Of a DNA stretch of 64,000 bases, positions 23,601 to 35,466 are shown piece by piece; position 1 is the stretch's first letter, and each line of letters opens with the position of its first letter. A program made the position numbers and the translations under genes. The DNA is from Lutraria lutraria (Eukaryota > Mollusca > Bivalvia > Venerida > Mactridae), in NCBI GenBank assembly GCA_964023205.1, contig OZ026835.1, forward strand, positions 15,582,414 to 15,646,413. The letters run 5' to 3'. The notes beneath the pieces were generated by a model. That model did no database searches, had not been told where the DNA came from, and saw only the letters and a program-made list of their open reading frames with translations.

Positions 23601-25149
23601 GTTTGAACAGAAAGTACAAGATTAATAATCTTAGTGTGATTTAGTGGTATACCCTCAACAACATATCCTTTGTGTGAGTATTCGGTACATAAGGAAGGGA
23701 CTGTTCATACTATTAATAAACGGGCTTAAGATTTCATAAACCAATTCAAATTTACTTAGATATAAAAATTAATGTGATGCTCAGAACAGGCACTCGTTTC
23801 AAAGTATGACCGTTGATGTTTTCGGTAACATGACCTATAAGGCGACATACAATATTAGCTTTAAAACCGAATGTTTGATTAATAACTTTTTGAGAACATG
23901 CTATAGTTCAGTGGAATCCATAACTATCCGACCGGACACAACAAATCACTGATTATAGTCGAAACAGAATGGTTCGATGTCCATGTGAACCATTAAGTTG
24001 TGTAAGCAATTTTTAACTAACTTACAAACATGTTACTAACAGCGATGTCTGTTAGATGTGTCCAATAGTGCTACAACATTATTAAAAATGTCAACATATA
24101 CTTTTACAACGCGTTCATCATAGAAAAAAACTTACAAAAAAACATTACTTGTTGAACTTTCAGCAGGAAATTATATTAATCATTGGTACTTTTTGCTTTT
24201 ACTGGTAATACTTGTGATTTACTATTTACGAGTAAACAAAGAAACACTGGTTAATTTGTAGAACAAATAAGTAAAATATTTGCATTTTGGGACATGCATA
24301 GCCAATTATTGGCAGCTTGTTTTTATACACGGACAAGATACGTGTAGCAGTCATTTAAAAGTAACATGATAAACATATTTATTGAATTATTTGTAGCAGG
24401 TTATTTAAAAGAAACTGTAGCATTGTATCTGTTTTCTGTTGTTGATTAAAGATGTCATAACTTTAGCACTGGTCAAAAGCTATGATGTGCTTAATTGATT
24501 TGATAACGGATTTTACACGTCAATCGAATGCAGATTATACTACGTAAATATTGTGTATAAACATTACATTTGATCCGTTATGCTGGGTGTTTTCGGCACA
24601 CTGTACCCTCATTAGCCCATTTTTACAATGATATTACAAATAAAGATGTCATTCAGATAAATACACGAATAAACATTAATGGAAATTCATAATAAGATTT
24701 AGAAAACTTTGAAAGCTAACATGAAAAAATGGGTTTTACTACAGCGATATTATTTATTGCAATATTTGTAATATATACATGTATATAATTTATATATATG
24801 TTATGTATAAAATAATTTCATATGATGCGAAAGTATAATGTAATGTGTTATTAACTTTATATTACTATTATTCTATTGACAATGTAAAAGTATAAACATG
24901 TAAATGTCGTGTATGTAAAAATGATACATAGACACGTTTGTCCTTTTCTTGAATAAACTTAGACTATAAATATAGTCTATATATTTGAAAAACCACAACG
25001 CTTAACTTACAATTAAGGTATGTATTTTCTCTAGCATTTGCTGAAAACCTCTGATATATAGAACACAAATTATTAAGTCCGACATGAATCATACTATAAT
25101 AACATATCATATTGGTGAATTGAAACTTAATTATAGCATCGGATACTTT

Positions 25150-25340
25150 CAAAAATGTGTTAGCGGCCACCTTCGAGTAATGGTCATTCTATGAAAAAAG
25201 GTAATTCCGTTAAAACTGGCATTGAGTATTTAGAACAGAATTGTCTCCGGACAAAGGCCACCGGTCAATAAAGGCCACCTTTTGTCTTTCCCACTTTTGT
25301 CTTTCCCAAGGATAAACCTTCACCACAAGTTTGACTGTTT
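25150..25340. mobile_element. MITE-like fragment, CAGTCAAACCTGTG family
   Basis: The right end ACAAGTTTGACTGT and internal CAATAAAGGCCACC/CTTTCCCAAGG match the fuller copy at 32095-32243. The left end is degraded. Confidence 0.45.
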
Positions 25341-27236
25341 TTTCTGAACAGCACTAAATCCTTGAAACTAATATTTTCAGCTTTCTTTACAATGATTTTC
25401 TGATTTTATCTAATGAGAGTTTCCTTATAATGTTATAAAAATGTTCAATCAGAGCAGAGGACCATATTATGTCTAAAGTAATCCGACTTACAGATTTGAA
25501 TAATAATTATCCATTACAAGTTATTATCTTTAAGATACCAATGTATAGAACGAGTTCAACATTATTTTATGGGAGATATTTTTCCATTACACATTGTTTG
25601 TAAAATCAATGATTTTCACAACACAATTTTGAATAAATTAAAAGATTTAACATTGTCTTTACCTGGTATAGGTGAGTTGTACTCCATTACGTAATTAAAA
25701 AAACATATATAGTGATTTATCTTGTCCATTTTATCTTTTGATCCATAGATAAGCCACGTTTATTATCCGTAAGTGCACTTTAAAAGTTCTGCAAATCATA
25801 TTGTTTCCATATTTTGCTAAATCTCAAAGTCGTGAATGGATCTTCGCAAACAACACTTGAACATTTTTATCCGTTAATTCCAATGTAAATTTGTAGTCTC
25901 TGATTTTCAAATACCTGTTCTATTATTAATATTTGTGTTACTATTGATCCGTAAATCCATTTATCGCTCGTAACATACCAATAATAAATGACAACAAAGT
26001 TAAATTACAGAATGGTCAAGTGAGAAACATTATACCTGTGATTTATAAAATGGTAAGTCCGAGGTTAACTCTCTCTGTGAAAGCAATGTTAAAGTTAAAA
26101 TATTTCGTTATCCGCTGGTTGTCGGAAATATCCGAAGACATCCGACTTAACGCTGTCGTAAATATGATATGATCGGATATTACTAGCTAAATCATAGAGA
26201 ATATTTTGTTTAATGTACATTGAATTTTATATATTGATTAAGTGTTTATATGTATATTGTATACTTGACGCTAAACAGTTTTATTACTTTGAATTGTTTG
26301 TATATGCATTATGAGTTTTATAATGTTCAGAATCTTCCAAAACAGTCGAACGTAGAGTTGCATCAACCAGGCCCGTATATCAAACCGACCATTTTTAATT
26401 CTGGTTGAAGATTTCTTAAATACGTACATTGAGATTAATCGGTTAATTCAATATTCATTTAAAAACAACAAAGCGATAGATTAGTGTGCAATAAAAAGTG
26501 CAATACAGAATAAACTTAATACACATTGCATTATTTTTTCATACCAATTAAAACCTTTATTGCACTTGACAAGGTTTATATTAATAAGTGTTAAGTATTT
26601 CACATGACCTTTTAATGCACTAGTGATAAACATTAGAACGGACTTATTATATAAGCCAAAAAGATTATCTAACATCAATATATCACAAACAGTAGATTAT
26701 CAACGTCAAAAGACGATGACAAAAAGGTGTCAGAAAGGCCACATAGTTCTATTATTCAATTATTCGATGATTCTCTCAAGATAACATTGTTACTTATATC
26801 ATGCTTATCAGCACTTTACTTTGTTAGGTAATTAAATGCAACGTTAGTCTCTTTCGATAAGCTATATTTTCTTTTAGTTATCCCTTAGTGTTTTACAACG
26901 TTTGTTGATCAACATTTTGATAAATATATAGATTTTGACCCAGTTGAACTATGAATATGTCCTACGACGGTTGTAAACAGCATGTCTGCAAAATATCATA
27001 CATGTCCTTCATTCTTTGAGCAGTTAAACATTTTAAATATCAGTTGAATAAATTACATGTAAATATTTTGTTTTGGACCTGATTTTTCATGCTTATATGT
27101 AAAAATTAACGCATTTGAAGACAGTTTCTCTTGGTCTGAAAGGTGGTCTTGATATCAAAGTTCCAATGTCAATATGACGAATGGCCTTAAATCGGGGGTT
27201 ATTTTGTTCTAAATAATCAATGGGTGTTTTAAAAGA

Positions 27237-27347
27237 ATAGCCCTTATTCACAGGATGACCTTTATTCACTGGATGACCTTTATTCACTGAATGGCCTTTA
27301 TTCACTGAATGGCCTTTATTCACTGAATGGCCTTTATTCGGTGATGG
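27237..27347. repeat. 18-bp minisatellite (about six units)
   Basis: The unit GAATGGCCTTTATTCACT repeats with few changes. The wording (GGCCTTTATTCAC) matches the interior of the 34301-34448 MITE, so the minisatellite probably arose by internal expansion of such an element. The open minus frame (NKGHSV repeat) is not considered a gene. Confidence 0.8.
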
Positions 27348-29964
27348 CCACTAACGCAGGTGAGGCTGTAGTATTTATAATTTATACATATTTATATACA
27401 TGTACATTCTTGCTTGTTTAAGAGGGTTTAACACAGTTTTTCAACAACACTTCAGTAATATATACGGCGACCGGTCTACTTAACCAGTTTTCCTGGACTG
27501 TATTCTGACCAGCACTAAGTAGGTGTACGCTTGTTTCGTCACATCACCATAGTATAATATATGGATAATGACTTGAAATCTGAACTTAGCTGAAATGGAA
27601 CTTTGGTCAAATTAAAGTTAAGTTACCGTAAAAGTTTTTGCAATTCTTTTTATTTCGCTAGTCATGTTAGAGAAAACATGAAAAAAATAGAACCACGCTT
27701 AAAGGTTGTTAAGATTCACCAGCAAAAAAAGCACAGAAGCAATTCATCAAAGTAAGTATTTACATAGTGAAAATGCCGAATTTAGAAATAATTTATTGAC
27801 TTTGGTGTTTATTGCTTATTGACCCAATCCTTCTAATCTTATGTTGGCTTTACCAATCAACTTGCCATCAAACGTGTCGGATTGACAACTGTAGTATGTA
27901 ATTACTCGAAAACTATCGTATATTTGTTGTTTTTGCAAACATTAAAGTGAGCCCTACTTGCTTTCGTCCTCGCGTGTATAACATCTATTACCAGCATGGT
28001 GATAAATCGAGCATAAATCGTTTATAGGCCCTAAGTTTGATATGTATCACCTTTATTTATTTAGTGACAAGATTTAAAACATACAGTCAGCGAAATATGC
28101 GGCTTGATATCTTTACTTTTGACAAATGTATGGTTATAAATGATTCTATAAACAGTTTAGCGAAACTACAAAGATTGGTCACTAAGCATTTAGTAAAAGG
28201 CTCGCGCAATAAATTCATGTTCTGCGTGAGGTTTGTGTTAGAATTCAATATTTATATCACTCAAATACACATTCAGAGGTAACAACGTGTTGCAATGACG
28301 TACGGTAAGATTGTATTTCAAAATTCTTTTTTTTTCATGCGATACACTTTTGTTGTCAGCAGATTTTACGTTTTTGTTGTTGGGTTCGAAAACAAGGTTA
28401 AGAACTCAACAGTCGGTCGGGATTTTTTTCCTACATACCGAAGAGCTTCTATTAACCTTCCGCCTTCGAAAATAGTTCAAATTTTACAATTCAATGGCAT
28501 AAATGCATATTCAAATATTGCGCGCATTTAAGTCAAAATCAGATGGCTTCATATGCAAAATCGTAAACGAGTAATACATAACAGTCGTAAAAATTCTAAG
28601 CAAACCCCTAACCTCGGAACGCTACAATATTTACAATCAGTTACTATATTAAATGACGTCATTACTCATGTGATGTATGTTTATTGCTGAACTACTTTTG
28701 GTGATCAGATGGGGAAACATAAATATTAATCTTAAGTACTAAAAGCACATGGAACGGGAAAAACTTTTACAATTGCACTGCGGATGTAGAAAATCGTAGT
28801 ACTTTGGTCTGCCAAGCGAGTAAAGGCTATGGAAAGCTGAACTATCGCCACCAAACCTCAGCCCAATATCTCACCCTACAAAGAATTTCAACTTTTGACT
28901 GCTTTAATTGTAGTTCTGATCAACAGCAGAACCGTCAGAGCTTTGATTTGTTTTAAGTATTCGTTTGAACACCTTTTTTAAAAACGTATTAAGTGGAATT
29001 ATAATCCCGAGTTAGTGGTCCTATAAAGAATCCAGATTACCTCCGTGATTCTTTAAAACAAGGCTGAAAGTTCAACAAGCAAAGACATTATTTCTGTGAA
29101 AGAAATCATTTAGGTTAGCAAATTTGAGTAAGACTAAGCAAATAAAGAGAAACGGACAAAGTTTTGAAATAAAAAGCATAATTAAACCTCTTCAGATTCA
29201 AATATCTAAATATTATGCCGCTTACAAAAAAACGGGTCAAAACTCCGTACTCGAATTTGGTCAACGAGCGTTGTTGAAGATGTTAAGATAAAGCAATACG
29301 TCGGTGTAGAGGTCAATGACCGACTATACAGGACCACATCGTGGATTATATATATATGTAATTATTAAAATATTTGTAATACCCCAGAAAATCATTTTTA
29401 TTGTAGGCCTAATGTAAAACCGAGTAAACTTGATTAACGAAACGGTCCGCCATATCTAATTTGCTTACAAATGGGACTCCCTTAAACAACAACAACTCAC
29501 GTGGTATGGAGATAGGCCGTAATTATGAAAATAATGTCCGTTGAAAAGTTTAACAAAGAGCAATTCAAATTGAAAATTACTACAATTGTAATTGTGTAAG
29601 AATCTATTTGCGCCAATAGTCAATACTGCAGTGATTGGTTTAGTTGCCGTTTAACACAAGAATGATAATAAGAAACAATTAGGATATACATGATAAATAC
29701 AAATTATTAGATTTGCGAATATATCAAACATATATTAAACAATTTCGTTCAATAATTTGTTTTCTTTCATCCATTCGTAAAAGTATTGATTATACCTTGA
29801 TAATTAGTAGTTAGTCATACTTCATGTACTATTCATGGTGTAACGTTATGCAAGAATATTTCAAGAAAAAAATCTTGATTTCATGAAGTCCTTTCAAAAA
29901 GATATCAAACATGGGTCAATGCATATCATAGTGTACTAGTAACAGTTGTGTTTATTATTGTGTC

Positions 29965-30215
29965 ACCCCTATTGAAAGGGCCAACCAAGTTGGCTTATGA
30001 GACACCTATCTTATGTTCGCACAGTACCTCCCGAATCCCTTCTCCTATTTGCCGGGTGCCTGGCTGAGATGGGCATACGGTAACCATTATTTAACTAGCT
30101 GGCGGCTCAGCAACCGACCGCATCAGTTCTAATCTATTCTCCACTAGGGTTCGAACCTTCGATCTCCCGCTCCGAAAGCGGACACCCTGACCACTCGGCC
30201 ACGGTTGCGGTATAC
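29965..30215 (-). mobile_element. tRNA-headed SINE, family C
   Basis: Read on the minus strand, the head is CGTGGCCGAGTGGTCAGGGTG with GGTTCGAACCCTAGTGG as box B, a Ser/Leu-type tRNA arrangement. A body follows that ends near TAGGTGTCTCATAAGCCAAC. It lacks a clean acceptor stem, so it is a SINE and not a tRNA gene. Confidence 0.7.
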
Positions 30216-30869
30216 AAGTATTTAATTAAACAGGTATTATAATATTTTGCAATACAGGGAGCTATTTGATTGTAAGTGACCCACGATAACGATATCTCAA
30301 ACAGTATCGTATTCGGTGAAACTAAAGAAATAGTTATCTTATATTAAACCGAAGTATGAACTTAATAACTGTTTGTATGTACATAAACTCTCTTATCAAT
30401 AGAATGTTGATTTTTTCACGGTTTCATAATGTCTGTGTATATGTTATCCTACACTTAAAACATGTATACATGGATGAGTATTTCCAATGCTTTCCGCTAT
30501 ATATGACGTTGTTCGCCGACATGCCTGTATGGAAAGTCCAGCATAGGCCGAACGGACGATCTACCAGAATACCATAAGAGAAAACAATACCTCCATAATT
30601 CCGATGCTCATTACATCCTATCATTACAATGTGATTCCGAACCAGCTTGTTTCATGGCTCAGATACAACTACCGAGTCAAGTACTCTGTCCAAACTCCTA
30701 AAATCATTTGCGATGTCAAATTCAAAATGGCGCCAATAAATAAGTTAGTTCTGATGGCTGGAAATGCGTTACTATACATGTATGGTTTCATTGTTTAACC
30801 ACTTAAAGCAACTCTATAACCTTATATAAGTGATTATACCATAAAGTGATAAACCCTAACTTTTTCTCG

Positions 30870-31140
30870 ACTTCGCAATCCGAATTTTTCAGGGACGCTT
30901 TTCAGTGTTCCAATCACAACTACCGAGCCAAGTACTGTGTCTAGAAAATCTCAGGAAAGCAGGCGAGGCATGTATCGGCGAGTTACATCGGGCACGGTAA
31001 AGAACCAGGAGAAACTATTTGAAAAGAGTAGGAATATAACTGCCCGGTTCTCACGTATCTTATCTCCCCTCTCTCTCTCTCTCGGGGACGGCTCTGAAAT
31101 GACCATAGCTGTCGAATGTACCGTTAAACGACAGCTATTA
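30870..31140 (+). mobile_element. SINE family A, 5'-truncated
   Basis: The body (CCGAGCCAAGTACTGTGTC, GGGCACGGTAAAGAACC), CT tract and TCTGAAATGACCATAGCTG tail are present. The tRNA-like head is missing. Confidence 0.65.
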
Positions 31141-32094
31141 AAGAAACCCTTACTTATTTCCTATTTCATTGCATAGACACTTATTCATGTTATATACATT
31201 TGTAAAGGTTATGTATGTATGGTTTTTAATTATTGGCAATTACTTTTGAACCGGAGAATATTTTACAACAGAAGATTTAACTTAAAGGCTTCCATTATCG
31301 TTACAAAAGCATTTAACCAATTTAAAAGCATACTCCAGCTCAGACATGCATTGAATTCTCTGAATAAAATATCTATATCACTAAGTATATTTACTATTCA
31401 AAAGGATGTCAATTAATTCAAACTGCCGTATAATTTCTAATCGTGCGGATCGAGATTATTAATGTGGTCCATACAATGGTGATAAATAGAATGAATGGTA
31501 GTCTATGTGAAGCACTGATAATCAGGTAGTGTTGGCATGCCATTTGTCGTTGTTTAGTTTACTTTCAGCGACTAGTCATGTTCTAAGAGTCAGAATAACG
31601 TAAATATTCTAGGGCTACAATGATGATACATGAATACTGTACTGGGCTTTAGACTGGGGTCATAACTGTTAAGGCATAATGTATACTAGTATTTGACTTT
31701 ACAGCCAATTTGACTTAGATATGTCTGTCCCTGTCACACGAACAGACACAGAAATACATGCCATGACATGTTATATACAGAATAATAAGTCACAGCGAGC
31801 ATCGGTGGAAACCAGTATTTATTTTTCCTGCGACTGGACACGGACCAGGAATGAAAGAATATGGAATGGAAGTCAGATATATGTAAAAGGACAAACTTTG
31901 AAAAAAATAATAAGAGGTCTCTGACAGAGCTGGTCTTCGTTCTCAGGTAAACATAAACTCCATGGAAACACCGTTTAAAAAAAAACAGATTTATTGGTCT
32001 TTACACATATTAAAAAAAATTATTTCCATTCATTAATGGTCTTTGAAACACAATTGATTGAAAATCGAAAATACTATATAACTGTCAAAATAGG
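31141..32094. other. No gene seen
   Basis: A 67-codon ORF at 31721-31924 has no recognisable domain or splice context. Confidence 0.5.
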
Positions 32095-32243
32095 TACAGT
32101 CAAACCGAAATAAAGGGCGTTCTTTTAAACCCGTCATTGATCATTTATGATAAAATAACCTCAAAATAAATAAAGGTCACCTGTCAATAAAGGTCACATT
32201 ATATCTTTCCCAAGGTTGGTCTTTGCTCACAGGTTTGACTGTA
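32095..32243. mobile_element. MITE, CAGTCAAACCTGTG family, complete copy
   Basis: The left end TACAGTCAAACC and the right end GGTTTGACTGTA are perfect 12-bp inverted repeats, consistent with TA-type ends. The interior contains AATAAAGGTCACC repeats. Related copies: 25150-25340, 34301-34448 and probably around the 27.2-kb minisatellite. Confidence 0.7.
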
Positions 32244-33027
32244 TTTAGTATTGGTCACAATTTCGGAACAGACAGTATTTGGATTATTGTGCGACTAGAA
32301 TACTGTAATGTCGATCGAATTGTTCGTTTTTCTAGGGTTTGTAGAATTATACGATAAACATCAACTCATTGAGTTGGGACCTTGTCTACCATTATTGTAT
32401 CAAGTAGCCTTCAACAAAGTATTCAGTTTATTTCAATATCGATCATATTTAAACCGGAAATGACAACAATTTCCGGTCTCGCGGACTGAAAGTTGGAATT
32501 AGCAGTTAGATTTTTTTTCATCGTTGCACAGAAATGTAATTATATAGCTGCTTACGGAATCACCTAATGTATTTCAGGTTAATTGCAATGGAAAACAATA
32601 CCTTTAGGATGCTATAACCCCGTCCATTACGGATAGGTAAAGAAATCCTTTGAAAAATAAATCCCAACAGTAAACTATCGTCTGATTCCAGGCAGTTTTT
32701 TATTGTTTTCGAATAAGAGAGGATACACAGCTCTTAATCGTCTATATTTGCTGATCGTGTGTTATCAAATTAACTTAGGATTAAATCTTTCAACCATACA
32801 CTTTCAACTTATTAATACCCGGTCTTATCGATCTATGAAGTTCTAAAAGAAACGTTTTGAAATTTGTTTTAATTATAGTCACAAACACTAAGGGTCGCTA
32901 TATTTAAATGCAATTACAGAATTTCAATAATACAATCAGATTTCATTTTACAAATAATACCGATACGATCTACAGGCTTCAAAATCACTATATTAAACGT
33001 AAAAACAAAATTAAAGCGATCACATCA
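32244..33027. other. No gene seen
   Basis: AT-rich non-coding sequence without obvious repeat structure. Confidence 0.5.
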
Positions 33028-33252
33028 TAGGTTTGTTTGTTAGTTTTATCGGGTTTTACGTCCCTTTTCAACAGTTAGAGTTATATGAGGCGGACAGTTC
33101 ACCTAAACATCGCTCCCAATATCCTCCGTAAGCAACTACCATGTCTCATAAAGAGACATGGTCGATACCTGGGCTCGAACCCACGACCCTCTATCAGTGA
33201 GAGTTTACAGTGATTTGAAGTCAGCGACCTTAACCACTCGACCGCGTAGGAT
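33028..33252 (-). mobile_element. tRNA-headed SINE, family B, near full length
   Basis: On the minus strand: GCGGTCGAGTGGTTAAGGTC (box A-like), ACTTCAAATCACTGTAAACT, TCTCACTGATAGAGGGTC, GGGTTCGAGCCCAGG (box B-like), then ACCATGTCTCTTTATGAGAC. The last part is a small hairpin also seen at 15710. Confidence 0.7.
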
Positions 33253-34300
33253 AATTGGTTAGTTTGAGTTTTATTTATATAGAAGAATTATAGACAAACC
33301 ACAGAAAAATGTCAACTAAGTGAAGACAAGAAAATTGGTATTAAACAATAAATGAATCACGAACTGCGTTCCAACTTTATACAACCAAGAATTTACTATA
33401 CTTAACAAGTAAGTGTGTTTGCTATTATTTGATTTATATTCATATTAAAGGTCTAACACACCCACTTTAAACTTCTCGATACATATTAAAGTTTCCTTTC
33501 AACTAACTCGAGTTAATTGTTCGTATAAAGCATTAAATTGCATTATTAAACATAAATGACGACTTTATTTGAAAGCGAATTAATCAATGTCTAGTCACAA
33601 TAATTCATAATAATACATATGAAATCCTTCTAGTTCAACTCTTGATCCATGCTTTTATAATCCACTAGTAATAAACTCGATTAATAAATATTTCCCTATT
33701 GAATGATACGTTTTTCGTTATCAAACAATCAAAGTTTTCTTTTTATATATAAGAATGCCAAAGAAGAATTTTGTTGTCAAAATTTAGACTTTCAATGGTA
33801 GATCAAGATCATCCAAATGCATGAAAATTTTACGATAAAATTTATAAGTGGAAAAATCTGGAAGAAAACATTCTTTTTTCGCTATCAATCGGCTTTTGAT
33901 ACTTGAATGAGTCATTCGGTTAAGATACGTACATGATGGTGTACGATTGTATTCTTTGGTTAAGTCTGTTTAAATGAAATTTTAATGAGGATTGGAAAAG
34001 GGTTTTGTTATTAAAAGAACCGATCATTAAGTTAGTAAAGATTTAAGATAATGTTAATTTAAAATGGATTAATTCAATATCGGTATAATAAGAACTTATA
34101 ACACGGAGTATGACAAAGCGACTATTTGATTTATGATTCTACACAGGAGAAAAAACAGCAATTAAGCACACTTTAGTAATCATCTCATTAGTTTTGACAT
34201 TAACTTCATTATAGGGAACTAAGGGACAGTGGCCTTAATAAAACAAGTTCAATAATTATCTTACTATTATATATCAGCAATCAAATCTTTACTCTACTGG
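33253..34300. other. No gene seen
   Basis: AT-rich, stops in all frames. Confidence 0.5.
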
Positions 34301-34448
34301 TACAAGTCAAACCCGCGAACAAAGGCCATCCTTGGGAAATACAAAATATGGCCTTTATACAGAGGTAATTTTCTTCTAAAAAATCAATGCCTGTTTTTAA
34401 AAAATGGCCGTTATTCACAGGGTGAGCGCAAACACAGGTTCGACTGTA
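34301..34448. mobile_element. MITE, CAGTCAAACC family, diverged copy
   Basis: The left end is TACAAGTCAAACCCGCG and the right end ACAGGTTCGACTGTA. The interior carries GGCCTTTATACAGAGG and GGCCGTTATTCACAGGG, itself partly palindromic. Confidence 0.6.
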
Positions 34449-35261
34449 AAGTCAAATGAGTGCGAGCATAATAATAAGGGAATGTCATTGTGATGGAAGT
34501 TATGTATAATATGTAATGTATGAGTTAGTATATTGCGATCTAGATTTAACTTAGATTAAATATAAATACAAATCATAAACATTTGTATGCATAATTCGAC
34601 CACATTCAATGATACGAACATGTATATCTTTAATTATCCGTTAATATAACAGAGTTTGAGTGAAGAAAATGTGAGCTGTCGTAAAATTCTTTATCAAGGA
34701 AAATTCACAAGACAAAATCAACACTTATTTACAGCATGTACTCGTGAGATTTGACGAGTTGGATAATGGACATCAAACGTCTACCTTTAATGTATAAAAC
34801 AATTTAATTTATTATAAGGAACTATTCCATGAGTACTGTTCACACCTGTTTATGTGTACACAGAAACGTACCAAGTCCCCATTATGTTCGATCAACATGA
34901 CATTCCATTTATCATCTTCACAGTTAGGATTTTATTTTCCGAGACGAACAGAATACATATATAACACGCTTACTAGCTTTAAAATGATCGTGATTAGGAC
35001 ATAAATTAATAAACCCATATCACAAAAAGGTAACATTACACAAAGACACGAAACCTAACGGAAGACAACGTAACTTAACGAGAGTCAATGCCACAACATT
35101 CATTGACATAACTTTAAATGTATGACTGTAAGCTCTTGCATAAATAAAAAAAATAAAAGTAAAATGCTATGGAGTAAAAATTGTGAGCAAATGCCACTCT
35201 TTGGAAAATCATACGGTGACTTTTATTGACATGTGTCCTGTATTCGAAGGTCATTTTGATA
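34449..35261. other. No gene seen
   Basis: AT-rich non-coding sequence. Confidence 0.5.
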
Positions 35262-35466
35262 TACTGTATTTTCATTTATTTTCGTTGGGTTCAATTTTCA
35301 AGATTTTTACTAAAATGTCTATTTCGTGGGGACATAAATTCGTGCATTTAGTTTTTTAAAAAGAAATGCCTTATATCTGCATTTAAATTCGTGGGGATTT
35401 CGTGGATGAGCAGACGCACGAATTCCACGAAGTTAAATCCCCACGAAAATTAATGATTCCACAGTA
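35262..35466. mobile_element. Palindromic MITE with TACTGT ends
   Basis: The left end TACTGTATTTTCATTTATTT is the imperfect reverse complement of the right end AAAATTAATGATTCCACAGTA. TTCGTGGGG motifs recur in both orientations inside, so the 205-bp element folds on itself. Confidence 0.65.

Larger units (their letters stand above)
20664..29960. other. Gene-poor stretch, no gene seen
   Basis: About 9.3 kb with only short, compositionally random ORFs. Recognisable items are a MITE-like right end near 25337 and an 18-bp minisatellite at 27237-27347. It may hold the non-coding first exon and promoter of the minus-strand 681-residue gene. Confidence 0.55.

Noticed and set aside
27093..27323. Minus-strand ORF with NKGHSV repeat
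   Set aside because: Translation of the 18-bp minisatellite.
30150..30215. Possible minus-strand Ser/Leu tRNA gene
   Set aside because: Long conserved SINE body follows and no clean acceptor stem was found.
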